A DNA stretch of 64,000 bases from Siculibacillus lacustris (GTDB taxonomy: Bacteria; Pseudomonadota; Alphaproteobacteria; Rhizobiales; Ancalomicrobiaceae), in the NCBI RefSeq assembly GCF_004328075.1, contig NZ_SJFN01000002.1, forward strand, positions 25,688 through 89,687, written 5' to 3'. The notes under the pieces are model-generated. The model was not told the origin of the DNA and searched no databases. It saw nothing but the letters and a program-made list of their open reading frames with translations. The position numbers were made by a program, and so were the translations under genes. Positions 49,821 through 60,692 of this stretch are shown here, piece by piece. Within the stretch, counting starts at the first letter, position 1. Each line of letters opens with the position of its first letter.

Positions 49821-51809
49821 TCAGATGGTGATCTGGGCGCCGAGGTCGATCACCCGGCCGGGCGGGATCTGGTAGTATTCGGCCGGATCGGCCTGGTTGC
49901 GGTAGAGGAAGATGAACAATCCGCGCAGCCAGGTCCAGATGCCGCCCTCGTCGCCTTCGACCAGATGGGCGCGCGACACGAAGAAGCTCAGGTCCTTCTT
50001 GTCGACATAGACGCCCATCGCCTCGGTCGCCTTGACGGCACTGGGCACGTCCGGCGTCTCCATGAAGCCGAAGCGCACCTTGACCATCGCCAGACCGTCG
50101 CCGAGCTGATCGACCGAGGCGCGGGTGGCGTTGTCGACCCAGGGCTCGTCGGTGGTCTGGATGTAGAGGAAGACGATCTGCTGGTGGGCGCACTTGTTGT
50201 GCTTGAGGTTGTGCAGGAACGACCGCGGCGCCAGCGACGGATCTTCCATCAGGTAGATGGCGGTGCCGCGGACGTGTTCGATGCGCGGGCTGCGCAGCGC
50301 CGAGAGGGCGATCTTGATCGGCACGCCCTCGTGGCGCCGGCGGGCGGCGAGCCGCAGACGCCCCATCCGCCAGGCCGACATGACGAAGATCAGCAGCGCG
50401 CCGATCACCAGCGGCAGCCAGGCGCCGTGCAGGATCTTGGTGGCGCAGGACACGAAGAAGGCGAGGACGATCACCATGAAGCAACCGACCAGCGGGATCG
50501 CCTGGAGGCGGCTCCAGCCCCACACGCCGCGCGCCACGATGTAGGCGAGGATGGTGGTGACCACCATGGTGCCGGTCACGGCGAAGCCGTAGGCCTCGGC
50601 GAGCTTCTCGGACTTCTGGAAGATCAGCACGATGGCGATGACGCCGACGAACAGCAGCAGGTTGATCGAATGGACGTAGACCTGACCGCGTTCCTCCGCC
50701 GAGGTGTGGCGGGTGTCGGTGCGCGGCCAGAAGCCGAGATGGGCGGCCTGATGGGTCAGGGTGAAGGCGCCGGAGATCACCGCCTGACTGGCGATCACGG
50801 TGGCGACCGTGGCGAGCAGCACCAGGGGCACCGCGAAATGCGCCGAGACCAGATGGAAGAACGGGTTTTCGACGTCGAAGCCGCCGGCGGCGCGACCGAG
50901 CGCCCAGGCGCCCTGGCCGAGATAGTTGAGCACCAGGGCCGGGGCGACGACGAAGGCGAAGGCCTTGCGGGTGGCGTCGCGGCCGACGTGACCCATGTCG
51001 GCATAGAGCGCCTCGCCGCCGGTGACCGCGAGCACCACCACCGCCATGACCGCGAATCCGGCCGGGCCGGTGCCGATCAGGAACTCGATGCCGGCGCGCG
51101 GATCGAGGGCGTAGAGGACCTGCGGATAGAACGCGATCTCCTTGATGCCGACCACGGCGAGGACCGCGAACCACACCAGGATGATCGGTCCGAACCAGCC
51201 GCCGACCTTGGAGGCGCCGCCGCGCTGGACCGCGAAGAGCGTGGTCAGGATGACGATGGCCATCGGCAGCACCACCTCTTCCAACGCCGGGGCGATGACC
51301 TCGAGGCCTTCGACCGCCGACAGCACCGAGATCGCCGGGGTGATCACCGCGTCGCCGTAGAACAGCGAGGCACCGATGATGCCGGCCACCGCGATGAAGC
51401 CGGCGAAGCGCGGCACCGACTTGGCGGCCAACGCCATCAGGGCGAAGATGCCGCCCTCGCCGCGGTTGTCGGCGCGCATGATGAACACCGCGTACCAGAT
51501 GCCGACCACGACGAAGAGCGACCACACGATCAGCGACAGGAAGCCGAGGACGTCGTCGGGAACCGGGTGGATGACGCCGGACTTGAAGGCGGTGTCGAGG
51601 GTGTAGATCGGCGAGGTGCCGATGTCGCCGAAGACGATGCCGAGCGCCGCGAGCACCCCGGCATGGCCGGCGGCGTGGGCGTGCGGCTTGAGGCCGACCG
51701 ACGGCATGTGATCGAGGTCGGGCGCCGTCTGGGCCAGGACCGCCTCACCATCCGCGGATTTCGCCACGGCGGCGTCGTGTTCGGAGCGGTCTTCGTCGTT
51801 CGGGGCCAT
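49821..51809 (-). CDS. kup: Kup-family low-affinity potassium transporter
   Basis: A 662-residue K+/H+ symporter with about twelve spans followed by a cytoplasmic C-terminal domain. Family marks are LGIVFGDIGTSPIYTLDTAF, RADNRGEGGIFALMAL, SLFYGDAVITPAISVLSAVE and GGEALYADMGHVG. A 40-residue acidic N-terminal tail precedes the first span. ATG 51809 follows GGAGAG; the extra upstream codons of the frame are not conserved. Confidence 0.95.
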   Translation of the reverse strand: MAPNDEDRSEHDAAVAKSADGEAVLAQTAPDLDHMPSVGLKPHAHAAGHAGVLAALGIVFGDIGTSPIYTLDTAFKSGVIHPVPDDVLGFLSLIVWSLFVVVGIWYAVFIMRADNRGEGGIFALMALAAKSVPRFAGFIAVAGIIGASLFYGDAVITPAISVLSAVEGLEVIAPALEEVVLPMAIVILTTLFAVQRGGASKVGGWFGPIILVWFAVLAVVGIKEIAFYPQVLYALDPRAGIEFLIGTGPAGFAVMAVVVLAVTGGEALYADMGHVGRDATRKAFAFVVAPALVLNYLGQGAWALGRAAGGFDVENPFFHLVSAHFAVPLVLLATVATVIASQAVISGAFTLTHQAAHLGFWPRTDTRHTSAEERGQVYVHSINLLLFVGVIAIVLIFQKSEKLAEAYGFAVTGTMVVTTILAYIVARGVWGWSRLQAIPLVGCFMVIVLAFFVSCATKILHGAWLPLVIGALLIFVMSAWRMGRLRLAARRRHEGVPIKIALSALRSPRIEHVRGTAIYLMEDPSLAPRSFLHNLKHNKCAHQQIVFLYIQTTDEPWVDNATRASVDQLGDGLAMVKVRFGFMETPDVPSAVKATEAMGVYVDKKDLSFFVSRAHLVEGDEGGIWTWLRGLFIFLYRNQADPAEYYQIPPGRVIDLGAQITI

Positions 51810-52009
51810 GGCCCTCTCCTCGCACGGTGCGCAGCGCACCGCCGTCGTTGATCATTGCAAAGCGGGAGTCGAGTCGAAAAGCGGCCGGCGCCCCGCCCCC
51901 GCTCGGGTCACCACCGACGGCGGATCGACGACGCTCCGCCCACGATCCGCGGCGTGCCACCCCCGACCCGTCCGGACGCGGCGGAAAATAGCCCTGCCCG
52001 GGGAGCGGG

Positions 52010-53422
52010 TCAAATCGGCGCAGTTCCCGACCCGGTCGCGATCGGGTCGGTGGCCGGACGCCAATGGCCGGTGGGGCTCCGCATGGTCACCAGTTCCTCG
52101 GCGGCACTGGGGTGCAGGGCCATGGTGGCGTCGAAATCGGCCTTGCGCGCCCCCATCCGCACGGCGATCGCCACGACCTGGATCATCTCGGCGGCGTCGG
52201 GCCCGACGATGTGGACGCCGAGGACGCGATCGTCGGCGGCATCGACCAGGATCTTCATCAGGGTGCGGCCTTCACGACCGGCGAGCACGGCGCGCATCGG
52301 CCGGAAGGTGGCGCGATAGACGTCGTAGCCGCGGCCGATCGCCTGGAGGTCCTCCTCGCCGGCGCCGACGGTGCCGACTTCCGGGGTCGAGAACACCGCG
52401 GTCGGGATCAGGTCGTGGGAGACCTCGACGGTGCGGCCGCCGAACAGGGTATCGGCGAAGGCATGGCCCTCACGGATCGCCACCGGGGTCAGGGCGACCC
52501 GGTCGGTGACGTCGCCGACGGCATGGAGCCAGGGCAGCGCGGTGGCGGCGGTGCCGGTGACCGGCACGGCGCCGTTCGGGGCGAGCGCCAGACCGACCCG
52601 GTCGAGCCCGAGACCGGCGGTGCTGGGACGTCGGCCGATCGCCAGAACCACCGCGTCATGGGTCGAGACCCGGCCGCCGCGGGTGGTGGCGCGGAGGCCC
52701 TCGGGGGTGCGCTCGAGGCGGGCGACGACGTCGCCGGTGATCACCTCGAGACCGCGGGCGGACAGTTCGCCGTGCAGATGCCGGCGGACTTCGAGATCGA
52801 AGCCGCGCAGGATCTCCTCGCCGCGGTAGAGCAGCGTGGTCTGCGTCCCGAGCCCGTTGAACAGGCTGGCGAATTCCACCGCGATGTAGCCGCCGCCGAG
52901 CACCAGGAGGCGCTGGGGCCGCTCCGGCCAATTCATCACCTCCTCGGAGGTGACGGCGAGCGCCTCGCCTTCGAAACCGGCGTCGCGGACCGGGGTCGCG
53001 CCGGTGGCGACCAGCACATGGGCGGCGGTGACGGTGCGGCCGTCGGCGAGGAGGCGGATCTGATGTTCGCCGACGATCTCGGCGCGGGTGCGCAGCACTT
53101 CGACGCCGGAGCGGTCGAGGTTGGTGCCGTAGGCGGCCTCCAGGCGATCGATCTCGCGATCCTTGGCGGCGAGGAAGGTCGGCCAGTCGAAGGCGGCCGG
53201 GCCGACCGTCCAGCCGAAGCCGGCCGCGTCGGCGAAGTCGTCGGCGAAGCGGGCGGCATAGACCATCAGCTTCTTGGGCACGCAACCGCGGATCACGCAG
53301 GTGCCGCCGACCCGATATTCCTCGGCGACCGCCACCCGGGCGCCGTGGCCGGCGGCGATCCGCGCGGCGCGTACGCCGCCCGAGCCGCCGCCGATGACGA
53401 AGAGATCGTAGTCGAAGCTCAT
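52010..53422 (-). CDS. gor: Glutathione reductase
   Basis: A 470-residue FAD-dependent NADPH oxidoreductase. It shows the FAD loop VIGGGSGGVRAAR, the redox-active disulfide GGTCVIRGCVPKKLM, the NAD(P) loop VLGGGYIAVEFA and the C-terminal active-site segment MALHPSAAEELV. The VIRGCVPKK form is typical of the glutathione, not trypanothione or mercuric, branch. It follows DUF2059 and rpiA on the same strand, a gene order common in Hyphomicrobiales. Confidence 0.95.
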   Translation of the reverse strand: MSFDYDLFVIGGGSGGVRAARIAAGHGARVAVAEEYRVGGTCVIRGCVPKKLMVYAARFADDFADAAGFGWTVGPAAFDWPTFLAAKDREIDRLEAAYGTNLDRSGVEVLRTRAEIVGEHQIRLLADGRTVTAAHVLVATGATPVRDAGFEGEALAVTSEEVMNWPERPQRLLVLGGGYIAVEFASLFNGLGTQTTLLYRGEEILRGFDLEVRRHLHGELSARGLEVITGDVVARLERTPEGLRATTRGGRVSTHDAVVLAIGRRPSTAGLGLDRVGLALAPNGAVPVTGTAATALPWLHAVGDVTDRVALTPVAIREGHAFADTLFGGRTVEVSHDLIPTAVFSTPEVGTVGAGEEDLQAIGRGYDVYRATFRPMRAVLAGREGRTLMKILVDAADDRVLGVHIVGPDAAEMIQVVAIAVRMGARKADFDATMALHPSAAEELVTMRSPTGHWRPATDPIATGSGTAPI

Positions 53423-53493
53423 CGCGGACCTCTCGGACGGAAACGGCGCGGGCAAAGGGAGATCGCCGCCGGAGCGGCGACGGATGCGGCGGC

Positions 53494-53994
53494 TCAGAGG
53501 TTGAAGCCGCGCTTGCGCATCTCTTCGCGGACCTTGGCCAGCAGTTCCTGGCTGATCTTCTGCTGCCAGACCTGGGCGGCGACGCCGGTCATCTGGACGA
53601 GGCCGTTGGTCTCCTTGGTCAGCTTCTGACCGACCGGCGAGGCGTAGAACTTGGTGATCTCTTCGAGCTCGGGCTTGGTGAAGCGCGCCGCCCAGATCTC
53701 CTGGATCTGGCGGTCGAGCTCCGGACGCTTGGCGGCGAGCTCGATCGCGGCGGCGTTGGTGACCTCGTCGATCTGCGCCGAGATCGCCGGATTGGTGCGC
53801 ACCAGCATCGCCTTGGTCTGCTGGGTGAGGCCGATCAGGATGTTGTCGAAGCCGTCGCTGACGTGGGAGGCTTCGATCGCCGCGCGGGCGGCGGCGATGT
53901 GGTCCTTGGCATAGTCCTCGGCGAGGGCCGCGGTGGAGAGGCCGAAGGAGATCACGGCGGCGGCGGCGAGGCGAGTGGCGAACGGGGTGAGCAT
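53494..53994 (-). CDS. DUF2059 domain periplasmic protein
   Basis: A 166-residue secreted protein: signal peptide about residues 1-25 (LAAAAVISFGLSTAALAED), then the all-helical DUF2059 region (RFTKPELEEITKFYASPVGQ, KLTKE, VWQQKISQELLAKVRE). The function is unknown. It lies between rpiA (80 bp upstream) and gor (72 bp downstream), an arrangement conserved in related bacteria. Confidence 0.87.
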   Translation of the reverse strand: MLTPFATRLAAAAVISFGLSTAALAEDYAKDHIAAARAAIEASHVSDGFDNILIGLTQQTKAMLVRTNPAISAQIDEVTNAAAIELAAKRPELDRQIQEIWAARFTKPELEEITKFYASPVGQKLTKETNGLVQMTGVAAQVWQQKISQELLAKVREEMRKRGFNL

Positions 53995-54073
53995 CGATGA
54001 ACTCCGTTGAGTCTTCCGAAGGGAAAAAGAGCGAAAGGGACGTCCGGGCGGCGGCGCAGCGGGCCGCCCGGCT

Positions 54074-54766
54074 TCAAGGGCGCAGCACCTCGACCCCGTC
54101 GTCGCGCGCCACGACGGCGGCGGTGGCGAAGCCCAGGAACAGCCCGTGTTCGACGACGCCGACCGTCGCGTCGAGGGCGGTCGCGAGCCTCGATGGATCG
54201 GGAATCCGGCGAAACGATGCATCGACGATCCAATGCCCGCCGTCGGTGAGGTAGGGATCGGACGCCGGGCCCGGCCGCAGCCGCAGATCGGCGGTGAGCC
54301 CGAGCTCGGCGACGAGGCGTTCGAGGCGGCGCAAGGTCGAGGCGAAGCCGAAGGGCACGACCTCGATCGGCAGCGGAAAGGCGCCGAGTTCGGCGACCGT
54401 CTTGGAGGCGTCGGCGATCACCACCATGCCGGCGGAGGAGGCCGCGACGATCTTCTCGCGCAACAGCGCGCCGCCGCCGCCCTTGATCAGGGCGAGATTC
54501 GGGCCGATCTCGTCGGCGCCGTCGACGGTGAGGTCGAGGTCCGGGGTCTCTTCCAGCGTCGTGAGACGGATGCCGAGGGCGGTCGCCTGGGCGAAGGTGC
54601 GCGCCGAGGTCGGCACGCCGACCACGTCGAGGCCGGCGGCGACGCGGGCGCCGAGCAGATCGACGAATTCGGCGGCGGTCGAGCCGGTGCCCAGCCCCAA
54701 CCGCATTCCCGGTTCGATGAAGGCGAAAGCCGCCTCGGCGGCCCGCCGCTTCAATGCGACGCTCAT
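54074..54766 (-). CDS. rpiA: Ribose-5-phosphate isomerase A
   Basis: A 230-residue enzyme interconverting ribose 5-phosphate and ribulose 5-phosphate. The RpiA set is complete: [48 protein letters not shown] and the late [11 protein letters not shown]. Two ATGs are possible (54766 and 54778); the inner one gives the usual length and lies after GGGAA. Together with rpe at 56030 it supplies two pentose-phosphate enzymes close by. Confidence 0.94.
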   Translation of the reverse strand: MSVALKRRAAEAAFAFIEPGMRLGLGTGSTAAEFVDLLGARVAAGLDVVGVPTSARTFAQATALGIRLTTLEETPDLDLTVDGADEIGPNLALIKGGGGALLREKIVAASSAGMVVIADASKTVAELGAFPLPIEVVPFGFASTLRRLERLVAELGLTADLRLRPGPASDPYLTDGGHWIVDASFRRIPDPSRLATALDATVGVVEHGLFLGFATAAVVARDDGVEVLRP

Positions 54767-54988
54767 CGTCGTTCCCATTCTGCCGACCGGTGACCGCCGG
54801 CCCTTTGCGCCGACGCGGCGGTCCGGGCGGGCGGCATACGTACGGACCCGGGTCTCCATAGCGCAGGCGGGACGGGCTCGCCAGTCCCCGCGGCGGGCGG
54901 CGTGCCGGACAGACGTGCGTCGCGCCGGGTTTCGCGAGCCGCTCGCCCCGGTTAGTGTCCGCCGTCCCCTCACCGGAGCCGCCGCACC

Positions 54989-55678
54989 ATGTCAGCCCCT
55001 CTTCTCGTGTTCGATCTCGACGGCACCCTCGTCGACACCGCCGCCGATCTGATCGGGGCGCTCAACCGGGTGCTGACCGGCGAAGGCCTGGGGGCGGTGA
55101 AGATCGAGAACGCCGGCGCGCTGATCGGCGCGGGGGCGCGGGCGATGCTGACCCGCGGCTTCCGGATGAACGGCCGCGAGCCCGATGCGGCCGATCTCGA
55201 TCGGCTGTTCCCGGTGTTCCTCGCCCTCTATGCCGCCGATCTGGTGACCGAGAGCCGGCCCTATCCCGGGGTGACCGCGATGCTCGCACGCTTCGCCGCG
55301 GCCGGCTGGCGCTTCGCGATCTGCACCAACAAGCCCGAGGCGCTGTCGGTGCGGATGATCGAGGCCCTCGGACTTTCCGCCCACTTCGCGGCGATCTGCG
55401 GCGGCGACACCTTCGCGGTGCGCAAGCCCGACGGCGCCCACGTGCTCGGCACCATCGCCCGGGCGGGCGGCGACGCGGCGCGGGCGATCATGATCGGCGA
55501 CAGCCTCAACGACGTCGCGGCGGCGCGGGCCGCCGGCATTCCGGTGATCGGGGTGAGTTGGGGCTACACCGACGCGCCGGTCGCCAGCTACCAGCCGGAC
55601 GCGGTGATCGACGACTTCGCCGATCTGTGGGACGCGGTGGCGGCGCTGGGCGCCGCCGCGAGCGCGGCGGAAGGTTGA
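54989..55678 (+). CDS. gph: Phosphoglycolate phosphatase (HAD family)
   Basis: A 229-residue HAD hydrolase: motif [16 protein letters not shown], motif II ICTNKPE, the Lys in VRKPDG and motif [19 protein letters not shown]. The cap is the alpha-helical Gph type. It removes phosphate from 2-phosphoglycolate formed by DNA repair or oxygenase side reactions. It is divergent from rpiA, as in many rhizobial genomes. Confidence 0.9.
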   Translation: MSAPLLVFDLDGTLVDTAADLIGALNRVLTGEGLGAVKIENAGALIGAGARAMLTRGFRMNGREPDAADLDRLFPVFLALYAADLVTESRPYPGVTAMLARFAAAGWRFAICTNKPEALSVRMIEALGLSAHFAAICGGDTFAVRKPDGAHVLGTIARAGGDAARAIMIGDSLNDVAAARAAGIPVIGVSWGYTDAPVASYQPDAVIDDFADLWDAVAALGAAASAAEG

Positions 55679-55803
55679 CGGGAGATTGATGCGACCGCCC
55701 GGAGCGGTCGATGATCGCGAGTGACATTCCTCAACTACGTCGCTTTACGCCGGCTCAACATCTCGATGCCAAGATCCTCGTACCGTGACGAGAGGATCCT
55801 GCG

Positions 55804-55971
55804 ATGTTTCTGGCGCTTTTCCGAAAATTTTCCGCCGACGAGAGCGGTGCCACCGCGATCGAATACGGCCTGATCGCCTCGCTCGTGGCGAGCGCGGTCA
55901 TTACCGGCGCCGGAAAACTCGGGACCAACATGAACAATACCTTCACCAATCTTGCGGCGAAGATGAAGTAA
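55804..55971 (+). CDS. Flp-family type IVb pilin precursor
   Basis: A 55-residue peptide with the Flp/Fap hallmarks: a basic leader (LFRKFSADESGATAIEYGLI), the prepilin peptidase site G-A-T-A-I-E with Glu at +5, the following Tyr, and a hydrophobic span (LIASLVASAVITGAG). It would be the subunit of Tad (tight adherence) pili after cleavage by CpaA/TadV. GAGAGG precedes the ATG. No tad/cpa assembly genes lie in the window. Confidence 0.88.
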   Translation: MFLALFRKFSADESGATAIEYGLIASLVASAVITGAGKLGTNMNNTFTNLAAKMK

Positions 55972-55991
55972 CTCAGCCGGGATGCATCGTC

Positions 55992-56031
55992 GAGCGTCGC
56001 CGGGCCTCGGTTTTCGGCCCGGTCGACGCTC
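55992..56031. terminator. GC-rich hairpin between flp and rpe
   Basis: GAGCGTCGCCGGGCC and GGCCCGGTCGACGCTC pair over about 15 bp with one bulged base, around TCGGTTTTC. It lies 20 bp after the flp stop and overlaps the rpe stop (56030-56032). No T-run follows on either strand, so it is a terminator or mRNA-stabilising hairpin. Confidence 0.5.
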
Positions 56032-56716
56032 AGACGCCGATGATCTCGCCGCGGCCTTCGGCGATCGCCGCGCGCAGGCCGGCGATGGTGCCACGGTAGT
56101 CGGGCGCGCCGAAGATCGCCGAGCCGGCGACGAAGGTGTCGACCCCGGCGGCGGCGGCGCGAGCGACGTTGTCGAGCTTGATGCCGCCGTCGATCTCCAG
56201 GCGGATGTCGCGGCCGGAGGCGGCGATGCGCTCGCGCACGGCCCGCGCCTTGTCGAGCACGTGGGGGATCAGCGACTGGCCGCCGAAGCCGGGGTTGACC
56301 GACATCAGCAGGATCATGTCGAGGCGCGGCAACGTCCAGTCGAGCACCGACAGCGGCGTCGCCGGGTTGAGGACCAGGCCGGCCTTGACCCCGTGCTTGG
56401 CGATCAGTTCCAGCGAACGGTCGACGTGGTCGCTGGCTTCCGGATGGAAGGTGACGCTGTCGGCGCCGGCCTCGCAGAACATCTCGATCATCCGATCGAC
56501 CGGTTCGACCATCAGATGGACGTCGATCGGCGCCGGGGTGCGCTTGCGCAGCGCCGCCAGCACCATCGGACCGAGGGTGAGATTGGGGACGTAATGGTTG
56601 TCCATCACGTCGAAATGGATCCAGTCGGCCCCGGCGGCGAGCACGTCGGCCACTTCCTCGCCGAGACGGGCGAAGTCGGCGGCGAGGATCGAAGCGGCGA
56701 TGACGGGGGGGAGCAT
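56030..56716 (-). CDS. rpe: Ribulose-phosphate 3-epimerase
   Basis: A 228-residue TIM-barrel enzyme interconverting ribulose and xylulose 5-phosphate. Family motifs are [61 protein letters not shown] and [11 protein letters not shown]. The metal-binding His and Asp residues lie in HFDVMD and EIDGG. The start is the ATG at 56716. Confidence 0.95.
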   Translation of the reverse strand: MLPPVIAASILAADFARLGEEVADVLAAGADWIHFDVMDNHYVPNLTLGPMVLAALRKRTPAPIDVHLMVEPVDRMIEMFCEAGADSVTFHPEASDHVDRSLELIAKHGVKAGLVLNPATPLSVLDWTLPRLDMILLMSVNPGFGGQSLIPHVLDKARAVRERIAASGRDIRLEIDGGIKLDNVARAAAAGVDTFVAGSAIFGAPDYRGTIAGLRAAIAEGRGEIIGV

Positions 56717-56872
56717 GGCGAACCTCGCGGATCAGACGACACGGTCGCGCAGCAAGGGCGATCCGGGCACACGAGTCAACCGGTCGGGCCGCCGCAGGCG
56801 ATCACGACCGCAGACAGCGACGGCGCGGCCCCATGCCCCTCCGCCCGCTCACGGCGACCGCGGGACACGATC

Positions 56873-56900
56873 TTGACAGAAACCGACCGGTCGGTATGTT
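56873..56900 (+). promoter_or_regulatory. TetR promoter with a 14-bp palindromic operator in the spacer
   Basis: TTGACA (56873-56878) and TATGTT (56895-56900) are 16 bp apart. Between them, and touching the -10, is the perfect palindrome ACCGACCGGTCGGT (56882-56895), the form typical of TetR-family operators. Binding would block RNA polymerase, giving autorepression. The predicted start near 56907 coincides with the ATG at 56908. Confidence 0.75.
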
Positions 56901-56907
56901 TCTTTGT

Positions 56908-57570
56908 ATGCGTAGTTCCCCTGAAGCCACCGCCGACCTTCGCCCCGTTCGGACCCGCCTGCTCGATGCCGGCGTGACGATCGTTCGCCGCCGCGGCTAT
57001 GCGGCGACGACCATCGACGAGCTCTGCCGCGCCGCCGGCGTCACCAAGGGCGGGTTCTTCCACCATTTCGCGTCCAAGGACGCCTACGGCGTCGCGCTCG
57101 CCGACCATTGGAGCGAGACCACCGGGCGGCTGTTCGCCGCGGCGCCCTATCACCGGGGAGACGATCCCTTGGAGCGGATCTTCGCCTATCTCGACTTGCG
57201 CGCCGCGCTGATCGACGGACCGATCGACGCCTTCACCTGCGTCGTCGGGACCCTGGCGCAGGAGATCCATCTGGAGAGCCCGACGATCCGCGACGCCTGC
57301 GGCCGCAGCATCTTCGGCCACGCCTCGACGCTCGAGGCGGATTTCGCCGCGGCGCTGGCCGCCCGCGGCCTCGTCGCCCCGACCGCCCGCAGTCTGGCGC
57401 TGCACACCCAGGCGGTGATCCAGGGTGGATTCGTGCTGGCCAAGGCGGCGGGCGACGCGGAGGCGGCGCGCGAGGCGGTGGCGCATCTGCGGCGCTACGT
57501 GGCGCTGTTGTTCGAACGGGAGACGACGGTTCACGAGGGAGGAGGAAGCGATGTCCAACAAGCACGGTGA
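56908..57570 (+). CDS. TetR-family transcriptional repressor
   Basis: A 220-residue regulator. The N-terminal helix-turn-helix reads TTIDELCRAAGVTKGGFFHH (about residues 32-51), followed by an all-helical ligand domain with a TetR_C-type dimer region. ATG 56908 is at the predicted transcription start, so the message may be leaderless; ATG 56896 would place the gene start inside the -10. Its end overlaps the VOC gene by 20 bases, so it probably controls that gene together with itself. Confidence 0.88.
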   Translation: MRSSPEATADLRPVRTRLLDAGVTIVRRRGYAATTIDELCRAAGVTKGGFFHHFASKDAYGVALADHWSETTGRLFAAAPYHRGDDPLERIFAYLDLRAALIDGPIDAFTCVVGTLAQEIHLESPTIRDACGRSIFGHASTLEADFAAALAARGLVAPTARSLALHTQAVIQGGFVLAKAAGDAEAAREAVAHLRRYVALLFERETTVHEGGGSDVQQAR

Positions 57571-58339
57571 CTGGATCTGGTACGAATTGATGACGACCGA
57601 TGCCGCAGCGGCGACGACCTTCTACGGTCCGCTGCTCGGCTGGAGCGTCGGGCCGGCCATGGACGTCGGGGGTGGCGCCGACTATCGCCAGATCACCGCG
57701 CCCGACGGCGATCATGCCGGCGGCATTCTGGCGCTCACGCCGGAGATGGTGGCGGGCGGCGCCCGCACCGGGTGGATCGGATACGTCGCGGTCGACGACG
57801 TCGATGCCGCGGTGACGACCCTGACGACGGCAGGCGGCGGCGTGGTGATGCCGGCCAAGGACCTGCCCGGCGTCGGCCGCTTCGCCCTGGTCGCCGACCC
57901 CGAGGGCGTGCCGTTCTACGTGATGCGCGGGTCGGTCGAGGGGCATGCCAGCCGCGCCTTCGCCGCCGACGGACCGCATCCCGGGCACTGCGCCTGGAAC
58001 GAGCTGTCGGCGATCGACCAACGGCGGGCCCTCGCCTTCTACGGCACGGTGTTCGGCTGGATCCAGGACGGCGGCATGGACATGGGGCCGCTCGGCACCT
58101 ACGCCTTCCTGCGCCACGGCAGCGTGATCGGCGCGATCATGCCGAAGCCGGAGCATCGGCCGGCACCGGGCTGGACCTTCTATTTCCGCGTGCCCGACAT
58201 CGACGCGGCGGCGGCCCACATCGGCGCCAACGGCGGGCAGGTCTTCCACGGCCCGGTCGAAGTGCCGGGCGGCGACTGGATCGTCAACGCCGTCGATCCA
58301 CAGGGCGGGGCCTTCGCGTTGGTCGGCCGACGCGCCTGA
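57551..58339 (+). CDS. Two-domain VOC (glyoxalase/bleomycin-resistance fold) protein
   Basis: A 262-residue protein with two VOC modules, about residues 1-125 (DWIWYELMTTDAAAATTFYG) and 135-262 (CAWNELSAIDQRRALAFYGT). Each contains the paired beta-alpha-beta-beta-beta units but only part of the metal-ligand set, as in the Streptomyces-type two-domain glyoxalase-like proteins. GAGGAGGAAG precedes the ATG, which lies inside the TetR gene. A role in detoxifying an electrophile or antibiotic sensed by the TetR protein is likely but unproven. Confidence 0.85.
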   Translation: MSNKHGDWIWYELMTTDAAAATTFYGPLLGWSVGPAMDVGGGADYRQITAPDGDHAGGILALTPEMVAGGARTGWIGYVAVDDVDAAVTTLTTAGGGVVMPAKDLPGVGRFALVADPEGVPFYVMRGSVEGHASRAFAADGPHPGHCAWNELSAIDQRRALAFYGTVFGWIQDGGMDMGPLGTYAFLRHGSVIGAIMPKPEHRPAPGWTFYFRVPDIDAAAAHIGANGGQVFHGPVEVPGGDWIVNAVDPQGGAFALVGRRA

Positions 58340-58379
58340 CGCGGCGGGCGACCGGGCTTCGGTCGATTCGATCGGGGCG

Positions 58380-58403
58380 GGCGGCGCGTAAGAGCGCGCC
58401 GCC
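58380..58403. terminator. 9-bp hairpin after the VOC gene
   Basis: GGCGGCGCG and CGCGCCGCC pair perfectly around TAAGAG, 41 bp after the VOC stop. No T-run follows, so an intrinsic terminator is plausible but not certain. Confidence 0.4.
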
Positions 58404-58447
58404 GACTTCGTCGCGCGCGACTATCGGTCGCGTGCGGGACTCGTTAG

Positions 58448-59670
<1,223 letters not shown>

Positions 59671-59671
<1 letters not shown>

Positions 59672-60513
59672 TGGCCCTCGACATCGTCTCCCGATCCAAG
59701 TGCTTCGGCGGCACCCAGACGACCTATCGGCACGCTTCGGCCGAGACCCGGTGCGACATGCGCTTTTCGGTGTTCGCGCCGCCACATGCCGAGCGCGAAG
59801 CGGTGCCGGTGGTGTGGTTCCTGTCCGGGCTGACCTGCACGGAAGAGAACTTCACGGTGAAGGCCGGGGCGCAGCGGGTCGCTGCCGAGCGCGGGCTGAT
59901 GCTAATCGCCCCGGACACCAGCCCGCGCGGCGAGGGCGTGCCGGGCGATCCGGCGGGGTCCTACGACTTCGGCTTCGGTGCCGGATTCTACGTCGATGCG
60001 ACGCAGGCACCGTGGTCGACCAACTACCGCATGCGCTCCTGGCTGGAACACGAATTGCCGGGCCTCGTCGGGCGCGAGTTGCCGGTCGACATGATGCGTC
60101 AGGGGATCATGGGCCATTCGATGGGCGGCCACGGGGCGCTGACCCTGGCGTTGCGCGAGCCGTCGCGTTTCGCTTCGGTCTCGGCCTTCGCGCCGATCGC
60201 CTCGCCGATGAACTGTTCGTGGGGCGAGAAGGCGTTCACCCGCTATCTCGGGCCGAACCGCACGATGTGGCGCACCTACGACGCCTGCGCGCTGATCGAG
60301 GACGGCGCGCGGCTGCCCGGCCTGCTGGTCGACCAGGGCACCGCCGACGGATTCCTGGCGGCGCAGCTGAAGCCGGAGCTGCTCGAGGCGGCCTGCGAGG
60401 CGGCGCGGATGCCGCTGACGCTGCGACGTCAGGACGGCTACGACCACTCGTATTTCTTCATCGCAGGCTTCATCGCCGACCATCTGCGTTGGCACGCCGA
60501 ACGATTGGGGTGA
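59671..60513 (+). CDS. fghA: S-formylglutathione hydrolase
   Basis: A 280-residue esterase-D-family hydrolase that splits S-formylglutathione to formate and glutathione, the step after AdhC. The oxyanion region FLSGLTCTEENFTVKAG, the nucleophile Ser in GHSMGGHGALTLAL, and the acid and His in DQGTADGFL and GYDHSYFFI are visible. The start codon overlaps the adhC stop. Downstream sequence begins the repeat array. Confidence 0.95.
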
Positions 60514-60544
60514 GGCCGCCGGGTGCATCGCGGAAGTAGGATGC

Positions 60545-60692
60545 GTGGTCGTAGGGTGCATCCCGCAACGTAGGGTGCATCGAGCGCCAGCGAGTTGCAC
60601 CGTCGGCGCCCGAGCCCGCCCCGGCGTCCCTCATGACCGCCGCCGGTGCAACTCGCTGGCGCTCCATGCACCCTACGGGGTGCACCCTACGG
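60545..60692. repeat. 109-bp near-palindromic repeat, copy 1, with flanking half-units
   Basis: The core (60569-60677) starts CGTAGGGTGCATCGAGCG and ends CGCTCCATGCACCCTACG; inner arms GAGTTGCACC and GGTGCAACTC enclose a centre of about 43 bp. Extra GTAGGGTGCA units precede it and one GGTGCACCCTACGG unit follows, extending over the 3' end of the permease gene. Two further copies of identical length and orientation lie at 62459 and 63292. Confidence 0.9.
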
